Source: Prevotellaceae bacterium
Lineage (GTDB): Bacteria > Bacteroidota > Bacteroidia > Bacteroidales > UBA932
DNA: 64,000 nucleotides
NCBI GenBank assembly: GCA_031289415.1
Contig: JAITPN010000005.1
Coordinates: 1 to 64,000 of the forward strand
Direction of reading: 5' to 3'
This document shows positions 27,362 to 36,232 of this stretch, in pieces. Position 1 is the first letter of the stretch; each line of letters begins with the position of its first letter. The notes below the pieces were generated by a model. It saw nothing but the letters and a program-made list of their open reading frames with translations. It did not search any database and was not told where the DNA came from. Position numbers and translations under genes: made by a program.

Positions 27362-28858
27362 CTACTTTATAAATTTATTTATTGCGTCGATATACGCTTC
27401 AACGGAAGCGGCAATGATGTCGGTGTTTGCCGAAAATCCGTAGTACGTAGCGCCGTTATGTTCTATTTGTATATGTACTTTTCCTACGTCGTCGCTTCCT
27501 TTGTTCATGGCTTGTATTAAAAATTCCTGAATGGTCATTTCGCGGCGAATGATATGTTTTACGGCGTTAATGGCTGCATCTACAGGTCCGTTGCCCGAAG
27601 CAGCCGCTTCAAATTTTTCACCTGCAATATCAAGACACACGCTGGCTACAGGACGCACGCCGACGCCCGACGTAACCTGAAGGTAGGCGAGGGTTATCCG
27701 TTGCGGAAGCGCCTTGTCTTTTCCGGTTAGCAGCAATATATCTTCGTCGCGGATGTCTTTTTTCCGGTCGGCTAATTTGAGGAAGTTTTCATATACGTCG
27801 TCCAGCTTTTCCGCCGTCAGTTCTACGCCCAGCGCCGACAGGCGGTGTTTCAGCGCAGCCCTGCCGCTGCGGGCTGTGAGCGCAATGATGTTGTCGTCAA
27901 CGCCCACTTCTTTAGGGTCAATAATCTCGTAACTTTCGCGGTTTTTCAGTACGCCGTCCTGATGGATACCCGACGAATGGGCAAAAGCGTTTCGTCCTAC
28001 AATAGCTTTGTTCGCCTGTACAGGCATATTCATCAATCTTGACACCATTCGGCTAATAGGATACAGCTCTTTGGTGTTGATGTTGGTTTCGATATTCAGT
28101 TCTTTGTGGCTTTTGAGTGTCATCACCACTTCTTCGAGCGATGTATTGCCGGCGCGTTCACCGATGCCGTTTATCGTTACTTCAGCTTGCCGAGCGCCGT
28201 TCATGACGCCATATACGGCGTTTGCCGTCGCCATGCCCAAGTCGTTGTGGCAATGTGTCGAAAGTATGGCGGTGTGGATGCCTTTTACGTTTTCCATCAG
28301 AAATTTGATTTTCTCGCCATATTCCGAAGGCAGGCAGTAACCTGTCGTATCGGGGATGTTCACTACCGTTGCGCCTGCTTTGATAACGGCTTCTACCACG
28401 CGCGCCAGATACACATTGTCGGTGCGCCCTGCATCTTCGCAATAAAATTCGATGTCTTCAACGTACCGCTTTGCATACTTCACGGCGGCTATGGCGCGTT
28501 CGAGGATTTTATCCTGCGTAGAATTAAATTTGTGTTGTATGTGGTAGGATGAAGTGCCTATTCCTGTATGAATCCGTTTGCGTTTGGCGAATTTCAAAGC
28601 ATCGGCGGCAACTTCAATATCTTTTTCCACCGCTCTTGTAAGGGCGCATACGGTTGACCACGTTACCGCTTTCGAAATTTCAACCACCGAATTAAAGTCG
28701 CCGGGGCTTGAAACCGGAAACCCCGCCTCAATCACATCCACGCCAAGATGCTCCAGCGCCCGTGCTATTTCTATCTTTTCGATAGTGTTCAGTTGGCAAC
28801 CGGGTACTTGCTCGCCGTCGCGCAGCGTGGTATCAAAAATAAATAATTTATCAGCCAT
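27362..28858 (-). CDS. leuA: 2-isopropylmalate synthase
   Basis: Condenses acetyl-CoA with 2-oxoisovalerate, the committed leucine step. The 498-residue product has [16 protein letters not shown] at the start, [45 protein letters not shown], and the C-terminal LeuA regulatory domain (about 380-498) expected to bind leucine. The ATG at 28858 is chosen over the upstream frame start at 28897 because the -7 box lies between them. First gene of the five-gene leu operon. Confidence 0.95.
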   Translation of the reverse strand: MADKLFIFDTTLRDGEQVPGCQLNTIEKIEIARALEHLGVDVIEAGFPVSSPGDFNSVVEISKAVTWSTVCALTRAVEKDIEVAADALKFAKRKRIHTGIGTSSYHIQHKFNSTQDKILERAIAAVKYAKRYVEDIEFYCEDAGRTDNVYLARVVEAVIKAGATVVNIPDTTGYCLPSEYGEKIKFLMENVKGIHTAILSTHCHNDLGMATANAVYGVMNGARQAEVTINGIGERAGNTSLEEVVMTLKSHKELNIETNINTKELYPISRMVSRLMNMPVQANKAIVGRNAFAHSSGIHQDGVLKNRESYEIIDPKEVGVDDNIIALTARSGRAALKHRLSALGVELTAEKLDDVYENFLKLADRKKDIRDEDILLLTGKDKALPQRITLAYLQVTSGVGVRPVASVCLDIAGEKFEAAASGNGPVDAAINAVKHIIRREMTIQEFLIQAMNKGSDDVGKVHIQIEHNGATYYGFSANTDIIAASVEAYIDAINKFIK

Positions 28859-28874
28859 CAGATATAATTTTCTG

Positions 28875-28882
28875 CAAAGATA
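28875..28882 (-). promoter_or_regulatory. -7 box TATCTTTG for leu operon
   Basis: TATCTTTG on the minus strand, 16 bp upstream of the leuA ATG; the transcript leader would be only about 10 nt, leaving no room for a leader-peptide attenuator. Confidence 0.55.
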
Positions 28883-29087
28883 GCCATTTTTTAGCATATT
28901 TATGCGCTAAAGAAGGGGCAAAAAAGATGATGTGCATCTTAAAATGATAGTATGATAGGTCAATTCGTCTATTAGATATGTGTATAATTGTTTGGAAAAC
29001 ATTTTATTAATTAATGATTAGAAAGTTTTGTCATATAACGGAATTGAAAAAGCAGAAATAATATTTTCTTAATTAATAAAAAAAACC

Positions 29088-29095
29088 TATCTTTG
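29088..29095 (+). promoter_or_regulatory. -7 box TATCTTTG for the GLUG-repeat gene
   Basis: TATCTTTG about 40 bp upstream of the ATG at 29135, in A/T-rich DNA that fills the space after leuA. Confidence 0.5.
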
Positions 29096-29134
29096 TGAAA
29101 ATTTTAATATTTAGCATGATAAAATTGTAGATTT

Positions 29135-31351
29135 ATGAAAAAAATACACTTTATTTTTTGTTTAGTAGTTTTTTTAGTTTCAAATGTAACAGAAGCTCAA
29201 GTATGGAAAAAACTGTTAGAAAACAGCAATGGAACGAAAAAAGATACCATACAGTTATATGAACTACAGAATTTGCGTAAGAAGAAAAAAAATCCTGATG
29301 CTGTTATATGGGATGGGTATGGAAAAGGAACAAAAGAAAATCCTTATAAAATACAGACAGCAAAACAATTGGATGATTTAAGACACTATCTTGGCAAGCA
29401 GTACAAAGAACTCCATTTCAAATTAATGAACGACATAGATCTTTCATCTTACCCTAACTGGGAACCTATAGGAAGTTTTGTTGGTGGGAATGAAGACTAT
29501 GCATTTGCAGCAAATCTTGATGGAAATAAGAAAAGTATTAAAAATTTAACCATTAGTAGACCAAATACAAATTATGTCGGATTATTTGGATATGTTCGTT
29601 CTACAAGTTTAACAGACCTCAGTATTCATAATTATAATATAGTAGGACAAAACATGGTTGGATGTATTAGTGGAGCTATAGATAGTTCAAAATTAGAACG
29701 TTGTTCTGTTGCGGCGTATTCTTCAGAATCATCTATTAAAGGAATTTCTCAAGTAGGAAGTATAGCTGGCTTGACGCGTCAGAATACTATTACGTCTTGT
29801 ACATCCACCGCAAAGGTATCTGGTGATGAAAACGTAGGTGGCTTTATAGGGTATAGTATTGGGGATAGCATTGTAAAATCATTTGTACAATGTATAGTAA
29901 TAGGACTGGAAAAGGTTGGTGAATTTATTGGTGCATCGGAAGTTTCTACTATTATAGATAGTCGTAGTAATCAGTCTGTAGAAAGAAAAAATGATATATC
30001 TTTTGGTGTGTTTTCGGGCTATACAGACAATGTGGTTTTGAAAAACACATACAGTTTGAGTAAATTGCAGCTCCCCAGAATTATACCATGGCCGGGAGGC
30101 GGGAGTGGAACTAAAGAAGATCCATACCAAATTAAAACGGCAGAACATTTAGATAGTTTACGACATCTCATTGGCTATGAACATAAAGGTCTGTGTTTTA
30201 TAATAACAGATGATATAGATCTCTCATCTTATGAGAATTGGCAACCAATAGGTGTGGCTAATGTGAGTGACTATTGGATGCAAAATCCTTTTACGGGTAC
30301 TTTGGATGGAAATAATCGAATTATAAAAAATTTAACTATTAATCGTCCAACAGAAAATTTCGTTGGTTTGTTTGCTGCTGCGTCAGCTGCAAATTTATTT
30401 AATATTGTGATTGAAAATTGTTCTATCATAGGGCAGAATAACGTAGGGGCGCTTGTCGCAACTATTGAAAATTCTACGGTTAGAAATTGCTCTGTATCTG
30501 GCTATATTCAAGGTGAAAATATCGTCGGAGGTTTTGGGGCAACGATGACTGGTAACATCATTGACCGATGTGCAGCCAATGTAAGTGTTTTTGGAGATAA
30601 AAAAGTGGGTGGTTTTGTAGGGTCTATTGGCGGAAAACAAATTACTAACTCTTATAGTAGTGGCATTGTGAAAGGTGCAGTGTATGTAGGTGGATTTGCC
30701 GGATATGGAAGTGCCGCTTTTACTTATTGTTATAGCAGTGCCGATGTGCATGCCGATTCAAATGCTGCAGGATTTTCTGCTTTTTCAACTGCTTCAATCA
30801 ATATACAGAATTGCATTGCATTAAATAGTTCTATACGTGGCGAAAATGCGAGCCGCTTTATACGACTTTATATAGATACAAATATACCTCCAATAATTGG
30901 TTTTAATTTTGCCATACAGGAAATGTTAGTTAATGGAGAACTATTATCGGAGAGCAAGTATAACGGAACGAATGCAAGTCGGGCAGATTTGCAAACAGCC
31001 AAATTTTATAGTAATCCCCACAATTGGCGGGTTGGTTTTCAGCCTTGGGATATTAGTAATGGAGAAAATACAATATGGACAATATGGGAAAATAACAGTT
31101 ATCCTTATCTCAGTAATCAGAGTGCTCCGGTAGTAATAGAACAGCAAACGCTGCAAGTTATACAAGGGCAATGTAAAATTAATACAGATAAGATTAAAAT
31201 ATATAAGAACGGATTATTAGAAGGAACAACAACCCCCTCTAATCAACAATGGGAATATAACTTTACAAACTCAATAAATAACAATGATGTTATTTTCGTT
31301 GTTGCATACGAGAAAGATAAATCACCATCATATGCAGTTATATCAAACTAA
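29135..31351 (+). CDS. Secreted GLUG-repeat protein, internally duplicated
   Basis: The 738-residue product has a signal peptide (to about TEAQV, 23) and no lipid Cys. It holds two large homologous blocks. Each begins with GTKENPYKIQTAKQLDDLRH or the variant GTKEDPYQIKTAEHLDSLRH, followed by DIDLSSYPNW/DIDLSSYENW and a series of GLUG-type repeats (VGLFGYV, VGGFIGYS, VGLFAAAS, VGGFAGYG). GLUG repeats build beta-helix-like surface proteins and adhesins in gut bacteria. The C-terminal 80 residues (from about 660) form a separate beta-sandwich-like region. Function is probably surface binding; no target can be named. A small exported protein follows 21 bp later. Confidence 0.8.
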   Translation: MKKIHFIFCLVVFLVSNVTEAQVWKKLLENSNGTKKDTIQLYELQNLRKKKKNPDAVIWDGYGKGTKENPYKIQTAKQLDDLRHYLGKQYKELHFKLMNDIDLSSYPNWEPIGSFVGGNEDYAFAANLDGNKKSIKNLTISRPNTNYVGLFGYVRSTSLTDLSIHNYNIVGQNMVGCISGAIDSSKLERCSVAAYSSESSIKGISQVGSIAGLTRQNTITSCTSTAKVSGDENVGGFIGYSIGDSIVKSFVQCIVIGLEKVGEFIGASEVSTIIDSRSNQSVERKNDISFGVFSGYTDNVVLKNTYSLSKLQLPRIIPWPGGGSGTKEDPYQIKTAEHLDSLRHLIGYEHKGLCFIITDDIDLSSYENWQPIGVANVSDYWMQNPFTGTLDGNNRIIKNLTINRPTENFVGLFAAASAANLFNIVIENCSIIGQNNVGALVATIENSTVRNCSVSGYIQGENIVGGFGATMTGNIIDRCAANVSVFGDKKVGGFVGSIGGKQITNSYSSGIVKGAVYVGGFAGYGSAAFTYCYSSADVHADSNAAGFSAFSTASINIQNCIALNSSIRGENASRFIRLYIDTNIPPIIGFNFAIQEMLVNGELLSESKYNGTNASRADLQTAKFYSNPHNWRVGFQPWDISNGENTIWTIWENNSYPYLSNQSAPVVIEQQTLQVIQGQCKINTDKIKIYKNGLLEGTTTPSNQQWEYNFTNSINNNDVIFVVAYEKDKSPSYAVISN

Positions 31352-31372
31352 CTCAATATAAATCATTCTATT

Positions 31373-31810
31373 ATGAGAAGGATTCTACTTTTATTATTTT
31401 CTTTCTGTGGTTTTGTATCGTTTACGGATAGTGTAAGTACATTGAATGATTATAAATCATTACTTATTGGCTCTTTCAAATGGAGTCAATCACATAATGA
31501 ATCAACTATTTATACATTAAAAAAAGACAAAACATTCATAAGTGAAACTATTCGTCCCGGATATTATCAGAAAGCAGAAGGGAAATATTCTTTATCAATG
31601 GATAGAGGAAAAGTAAAATGGAAAATAAATTGGAAAACAGGATATTATATTCAAGATTCTATTAGAACAGATTACAATAAAGATTCTTTTACATTATGGT
31701 ACAAAGAATTTTGGGGAGAATTAAAAAATGATAATCAATGGTTGTATATTGGACATGCATCAGGCAAAACTATTAAACTGTTAGGTCCATATATTAAGCA
31801 AGAAAAATAA
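31373..31810 (+). CDS. Small exported protein, unknown
   Basis: The 145-residue product begins with a clear signal sequence (MRRILLLLFSFCGFVSFTDS); a lipobox is doubtful because the only Cys (12) sits in the core. The mature part is strand rich with many Y, W and K residues and alternating phrases such as GKYSLSMDRGKVKWKINWKT, as in small lipocalin-like beta barrels. I do not recognise the family. It follows the GLUG gene by 21 bp in the same direction and may be a partner. Confidence 0.6.
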   Translation: MRRILLLLFSFCGFVSFTDSVSTLNDYKSLLIGSFKWSQSHNESTIYTLKKDKTFISETIRPGYYQKAEGKYSLSMDRGKVKWKINWKTGYYIQDSIRTDYNKDSFTLWYKEFWGELKNDNQWLYIGHASGKTIKLLGPYIKQEK

Positions 31811-32112
31811 AACAAATAACATTCTTTTACAATTCAAATTTTATAAAAGAGCAAGAGAAAAACTGAACTATGATCATTCTTTTACGATTTTTTTTAAGGA
31901 TATTAATAACATAGTTGCATTTTAATACTTGAATTTACGAACCTCTTTAAAATAAGGGAAAAAAAGAAAGCCTTCGGTCTAAACGGTTAAAAGCCGTTGG
32001 GAATAAATACTTTCTTATTCAATTACTCAATTATTCATGCGTTGCCCCTGTACAATGCTTCCCACGTAAGGCGCTCATTCCGGCATGAATGGTTAATGAC
32101 TGGCGGCGTGGC
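31811..32112. other. Gene-free A/T-rich region
   Basis: Nothing coding is seen between the small exported protein and the convergent TonB gene. A short stem AACGG/CCGTT (about 31995-32011) in GTCTAAACGGTTAAAAGCCG could be a weak terminator. No repeats or promoters recognised. Confidence 0.5.
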
Positions 32113-32919
32113 TCATCTACTTGCCATTTTGAATATAACCGGTATTATAAAGCGGACGGCTACCGTTTTTCCGTTGTGTCTGCCCGGAATCCAGTCCGGC
32201 ATTTTAGCCAACACCCTTTCGGCTTCTCTGTCAAGTATCGGGTCAACGCCTTTTAGTATTTCGACGTCGGTTACTTTGCCGTCTTTTCCGATCACAAATT
32301 GCAATGTTACGCGCCCTTCAAGCCCCACTTCCAATGCCGTCGTCGGATATTTTAACTCTTTGTAAAGCCATTCTACCATGTCGTATGGAAATATGGGTGG
32401 TCTATCTATAACAGCTACCATCATCGGAGTATCATCGGGCGTTGTAGTCGGAGCAGGCGGTTCGGGCGCTCCTTCAGGAACTCCGCCATGGGTTTGCGTA
32501 CCGATAGTCGTTGTCGGCGTATTCAAAATGGCAGCTATCGTAGCAGGGTCTTCCGTCAAGTCGGTTGTCTTATTCACTATATTGAACGTGGTGAATTTCA
32601 CAGAAGGTCTTAGCGCTGCCGGCATCGGCGGCGCGGCGTTTACGATTTGCGGAACGTGAGCTACCGGTGGGGTTAAATCAATCGTTGACAGTTGAATGAC
32701 GTCCGTCGTGCCTGTCGCGGCGGCGACGCTTGGCGCAATCATGTGTTTTAGCGTCGGGATGGCTATAATCATTGCCGCAAAAGCAAGAATGAGAAAATAT
32801 GCCGTTACATGGCGGCGTGTTGTAGTGTTGCGGATGGCGTATGCGCCATAAGCTCTGTTGCGTTCGGCGAAAATAAGCGATGTCCATTCTCGTCCTGTAA
32901 TGTTAATGTTTCGTGCCAT
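32113..32919 (-). CDS. TonB-family energy transducer
   Basis: Couples the inner-membrane proton gradient to TonB-dependent outer-membrane receptors. The 268-residue product has an N-terminal cytoplasmic segment with REWTSLIFAERNRAYGAYAIR, one transmembrane helix (about 40-58), a proline-rich periplasmic linker (PPAPTTTPDDTP) and a C-terminal TonB domain (about 190-268) with YPTTALEVGLEGRVTLQF and a MPDWIPGRHNGKTV end. It is a paralogue of the TonB protein at 33593-34630. It is divergent from the sigma-factor gene. ExbB/ExbD are not present here. Confidence 0.85.
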   Translation of the reverse strand: MARNINITGREWTSLIFAERNRAYGAYAIRNTTTRRHVTAYFLILAFAAMIIAIPTLKHMIAPSVAAATGTTDVIQLSTIDLTPPVAHVPQIVNAAPPMPAALRPSVKFTTFNIVNKTTDLTEDPATIAAILNTPTTTIGTQTHGGVPEGAPEPPAPTTTPDDTPMMVAVIDRPPIFPYDMVEWLYKELKYPTTALEVGLEGRVTLQFVIGKDGKVTDVEILKGVDPILDREAERVLAKMPDWIPGRHNGKTVAVRFIIPVIFKMASR

Positions 32920-33010
32920 AATTTTTAATTTTTAAAAAGTTTAACAATCTTTATTTAATAAAAAGAGTCGGTATTGGTGAAAATTCCATAAATAATTTAA
33001 AAAAAATATT

Positions 33011-33018
33011 TACTTTTG
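33011..33018 (+). promoter_or_regulatory. -7 box TACTTTTG for the sigma-factor gene
   Basis: TACTTTTG just upstream of the sigma-factor gene. It overlaps the TTG at 33016, which therefore cannot be the start codon; the GTG at 33040 is used instead. Confidence 0.5.
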
Positions 33019-33039
33019 CAGAAACTTTCAGACATACAA

Positions 33040-33606
33040 GTGTTTTTTACATCAAAAATATCTGCTCTTTCCGATGAGAAATTGTTGGCTTTATTTCGCG
33101 AAACAGAGAATGACGATTATTTCACCGAACTTTACAGCCGTTATATTCACCTCACTTACGGCGTTTGTCTGAACTATCTGAAATCGGAAGCCGACGCACA
33201 GGATATGGTGATGGAGTTGTTTGAAGACGTGCGCCGGAAGGCATTGCAATATGACATCGAATTTTTCAGGGGATGGCTCTACAATGTGGTTCGCAACCGC
33301 TGTTATAAAACGATGCAGGCGCACAACAACCAAACATTTGTTGATTTAACCCCCGATTTTATGGAATCGGACGATTTTCCGACTCTATTAGAGGAAGACG
33401 ATAAGGAAGAAAATTTCCGACTGTTGCAAAAGTGTATGGAACAATTGCCGCATCCGCAGAAAGTAAGCATAAAACTTTTTTTTATGTCCGACAAATCATA
33501 CGTGGAGATTACGAAAATTACAGGGTTTCACTTAAAAAGCGTAAAAAGTTTCATCCAGAACGGAAAACGGAATTTAAAAATATGTATGGAAAATGGGATA
33601 CGATAG
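33040..33606 (+). CDS. ECF-type RNA polymerase sigma factor
   Basis: A 188-residue product from GTG 33040. Region 2 is visible as ENDDYFTELYSRYIHLTYGV...LKSEADAQDMVMELFEDV (about 25-70). Region 4 is LPHPQKVSIKLFFMSDKSYV...TGFHLKSVKSFIQNGKRNL (about 140-182). It has the usual two-domain ECF layout without region 3. The gene ends inside the next gene (14-bp overlap), which encodes a TonB protein with an extra cytoplasmic N-terminus. The pair is therefore likely a sigma factor with its membrane partner. Confidence 0.85.
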   Translation: MFFTSKISALSDEKLLALFRETENDDYFTELYSRYIHLTYGVCLNYLKSEADAQDMVMELFEDVRRKALQYDIEFFRGWLYNVVRNRCYKTMQAHNNQTFVDLTPDFMESDDFPTLLEEDDKEENFRLLQKCMEQLPHPQKVSIKLFFMSDKSYVEITKITGFHLKSVKSFIQNGKRNLKICMENGIR

Positions 33607-34630
33607 ACGCCATATTTTAAAATATGTGAACGGTAAACGCCGGGGAAAAACAGCCAACCGCATGGAACGCGAAGCCATGCGCGATGCGTTTTTGGCGGAA
33701 GCGTTGAGCGGCTATGCGAAATATCCCAACGGTCATCATACATACAGGGTTCGTCAAATGCGCCGCAAGGTGAAAACCGGCAAACTCCGCGCTATATGGC
33801 GCAATGCGGTTGCCAACATGGCGCGTTCCCTACACATCTACAATCGAGAGTGGATAGAACTGGTGTTTGCAGGCAAAAACCAAACCTATGGCGGTTATAT
33901 ATTGCGCAAATACGCGGCGCGCCGCCACTTGCTTGCGTATGCGGTAACGATATGTCTGGCAGCAATTATATTGGCGTTGCCTACCGTGATGCAGCAGTTG
34001 AACCATGCGCCGGCGTATGACTTGGCGATGACCGAACTGTCGAACATACAAATGGACGCGCCCGAAGAAAACATTGTGAAGGAATTTGACGCGCCGCCGC
34101 CGCCACCTTTGAAAAGCGCCATGAAATTTACGGTAATGGAAGTAAAGGACGACAAAGACGTGGCTGACGAAGAAGTGAAAACGATGGAAGAACTCACGAT
34201 AGCCAAAGATATGATTTCGGTAGCCGACGTGCAGGGAACGAATGATGAAATGGGAGAGGATATTTCCGATTTGAGAGAACACAAAGTAGTGATGGAAGTC
34301 AAAGAAGATGAGGTGTTCGACAATGCCGCCGTAGAACAACAAGCTGCTTTCCCCGGCGGCGAATCCGAGATATTGAGATGGATTGACAAAAATTTAGAAT
34401 ATCCGTCTGCCGCTAAGGAAATGGGACTGTCGGGGCGTGTGATAGTGAAGTTTGAGATAGGTAAGGACGGTAAGGTTCGAAATGTGCAAATATTAAAAGG
34501 CGCAGATAAACTTCTGGATGATGTCGTCAAAAAGACCATAGAAAAAATGCCGCCATGGATTCCCGCCAAACAAAGCGGACGCCCTGTAGCCGTACGCTAC
34601 ATCTTGCCTGTGGTATTCCATATAGAGTAA
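33593..34630 (+). CDS. TonB protein with anti-sigma-like N-terminal extension
   Basis: A 345-residue product. From about residue 76 it is a normal Bacteroidota TonB: MARSLHIYNREWIELVFAGK, one membrane helix (about 112-130), a proline-rich linker (DAPPPPPLKS) and a C-terminal TonB domain (about 265-345, YPSAAKEMGLSGRVIVKFEI, MPPWIPAKQSGRPVAVRY). The first 75 residues are extra: a basic helical segment with GKRRGKTANRMEREAMRDAF and ALSGYAKYPNG. This fits a cytosolic sigma-binding or anchoring segment, and the gene overlaps the sigma factor by 14 bp. An internal ATG at 33818 would give the unextended TonB. The anti-sigma role is inferred from position, not shown. Confidence 0.8.
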   Translation: MGYDRRHILKYVNGKRRGKTANRMEREAMRDAFLAEALSGYAKYPNGHHTYRVRQMRRKVKTGKLRAIWRNAVANMARSLHIYNREWIELVFAGKNQTYGGYILRKYAARRHLLAYAVTICLAAIILALPTVMQQLNHAPAYDLAMTELSNIQMDAPEENIVKEFDAPPPPPLKSAMKFTVMEVKDDKDVADEEVKTMEELTIAKDMISVADVQGTNDEMGEDISDLREHKVVMEVKEDEVFDNAAVEQQAAFPGGESEILRWIDKNLEYPSAAKEMGLSGRVIVKFEIGKDGKVRNVQILKGADKLLDDVVKKTIEKMPPWIPAKQSGRPVAVRYILPVVFHIE

Positions 34631-34685
34631 TGTTTGTTGATTTTAAACTTCTTACAATAATCTGCAAATAAAAAATACAGCCATA

Positions 34686-34717
34686 TTTGGAGAATTGCAT
34701 ATCTTTTAATATCTTTG
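34686..34717 (+). promoter_or_regulatory. Promoter of rhaB-rhaA
   Basis: TTTG (34686-34689), 20 bp, TATCTTTG (34710-34717), then 25 bp to the rhaB ATG. Good consensus match. Confidence 0.65.
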
Positions 34718-34742
34718 TCAGTCCTATAACTAATTAATTGCA

Positions 34743-36212
34743 ATGAATACATTTTTAGCCTTTGATTTGGGAGCTACCAGCGGACGTTCGATAGTGGGAA
34801 CGCTTGACAACGGAACGATTTCGTTGACGGAACTGACGCGCTTCCCCAATACCATGCTTCGTTTGCGTGGAAAATACTATTGGAATATCTTTGGTTTGTA
34901 TGCCGAAATGAAAAAAGCGATTGCACTTTGCGCGAAAGACGACATTCACCCCGACGCTATCGGTATCGACACGTGGGGCGTCGATTTTGTGCTGCTCGAC
35001 GCGCAGGGCGATATTCTTGGTTTGCCGCGCGCTTATCGCGACCCGCATACGCAAGGCATGCAGCCGCGCTTCTTCGAACGTTTTTCTGCCATAGCGGTAT
35101 ATGAAAAAACAGGCATCCAATTTATGGATTTCAATAGCTTATTTCAATTATTTGCACTGAAAAGAGCGCAATCGCCGCAATTAGAGGCGGCAGCGTCGCT
35201 CTTGTTTATGCCCGATGCACTGACGTATATGCTGACAGGCAAAAAAGTATGCGAATATACCATCGCTTCTACCTCACAACTGCTGAATCCGCGTACCGGC
35301 AAAATTGTACACGGCTTGCTCGCCGCTGCGGGCGTGTCGCCTACGCTGATTGCCGGCATGGTGCAGCCCGGCACGGTTGTAGGAACGCTCACCGATGAAA
35401 TCATGAATGAAACAGGCGCAGGAAAAATTCCGGTAATTGCCGTAGCGGGACACGATACCGCATCGGCTATTGCTGCCGTGCCTGCCGCCGACGAACGGTT
35501 TGCCTACCTGAGTTCCGGCACGTGGTCGCTCATGGGCATTGAAACAAAAGCGCCCATTATTAACGATTCGTCGTTTGCATTGAATTATACGAACGAAGGC
35601 GGTGTGGAAGGGACTACGCGATTCCTAAAAAACATTACAGGAATGTGGCTTCTCGAAGAATGTCGCAGAGAGTGGGAAAAAACAGATATGTCATACAGTT
35701 ATACCGAGCTTACGGCTATGGCGAACACGGCAACGGCGTTCCAAAGTCTGATAGACCCCAATCATCCGTCGTTTGCCAATCCGCAAAGTATGACGGCTGC
35801 CATTGTTGACTACTGCAACCGTACGGCGCAACCTGCGCCTGCCGCGCCTGCCGAATTTGCCCGCTGCATATTCGAAAGCCTTGCGTTGGCTTACAAATAT
35901 ACGCTCGAAAACCTTAAAACATTTGCCACGTTCAACATTGAAAAACTGCATGTGATTGGCGGAGGCTCGCAAAATACGCTGCTCAATCAATTTACGGCAA
36001 ATGCGGTGAATATACCGGTAGTGGCAGGTCCTGCCGAAGCAACCGCCATAGGTAACATTATGATGCAAGCAAAAGCATTGGGCGTAGTAAAAAGTTTGGA
36101 CGAGATGCGCGAAATTATCCGTGCATCGGTCAATCCTGTAACTTATATCCCGCAGCACGCCGACGTGTGGGAAACTGCTTATCGTAGATTCTTAACTATA
36201 TTAGATTTATAA
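34743..36212 (+). CDS. rhaB: Rhamnulokinase
   Basis: Phosphorylates L-rhamnulose to rhamnulose 1-phosphate. The 489-residue FGGY-family kinase has FDLGATSGRSIVG at the N-terminus, GIDTWGVDFVLLD (about 76-88), the second-domain phosphate loop AGHDTASAIAAVPA (about 237-250), LSSGTWSLMG, and GGGSQNTLLNQFTANA near the C-terminus. It is followed 20 bp later by rhaA. The transporter, aldolase and regulator of the rhamnose pathway are not in this window. Confidence 0.94.
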   Translation: MNTFLAFDLGATSGRSIVGTLDNGTISLTELTRFPNTMLRLRGKYYWNIFGLYAEMKKAIALCAKDDIHPDAIGIDTWGVDFVLLDAQGDILGLPRAYRDPHTQGMQPRFFERFSAIAVYEKTGIQFMDFNSLFQLFALKRAQSPQLEAAASLLFMPDALTYMLTGKKVCEYTIASTSQLLNPRTGKIVHGLLAAAGVSPTLIAGMVQPGTVVGTLTDEIMNETGAGKIPVIAVAGHDTASAIAAVPAADERFAYLSSGTWSLMGIETKAPIINDSSFALNYTNEGGVEGTTRFLKNITGMWLLEECRREWEKTDMSYSYTELTAMANTATAFQSLIDPNHPSFANPQSMTAAIVDYCNRTAQPAPAAPAEFARCIFESLALAYKYTLENLKTFATFNIEKLHVIGGGSQNTLLNQFTANAVNIPVVAGPAEATAIGNIMMQAKALGVVKSLDEMREIIRASVNPVTYIPQHADVWETAYRRFLTILDL

Positions 36213-36232
36213 ATTAACAAAGCCAAATAATA

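Noticed and set aside
28859-28897. Leader-peptide attenuator before leuA
   Set aside because: The -7 box leaves a leader of about 10 nt, and the frame has no run of Leu codons within a transcribed leader.
33016-33039. TTG at 33016 as start of the sigma factor
   Set aside because: It overlaps the TACTTTTG promoter box, so it would not be in the transcript.
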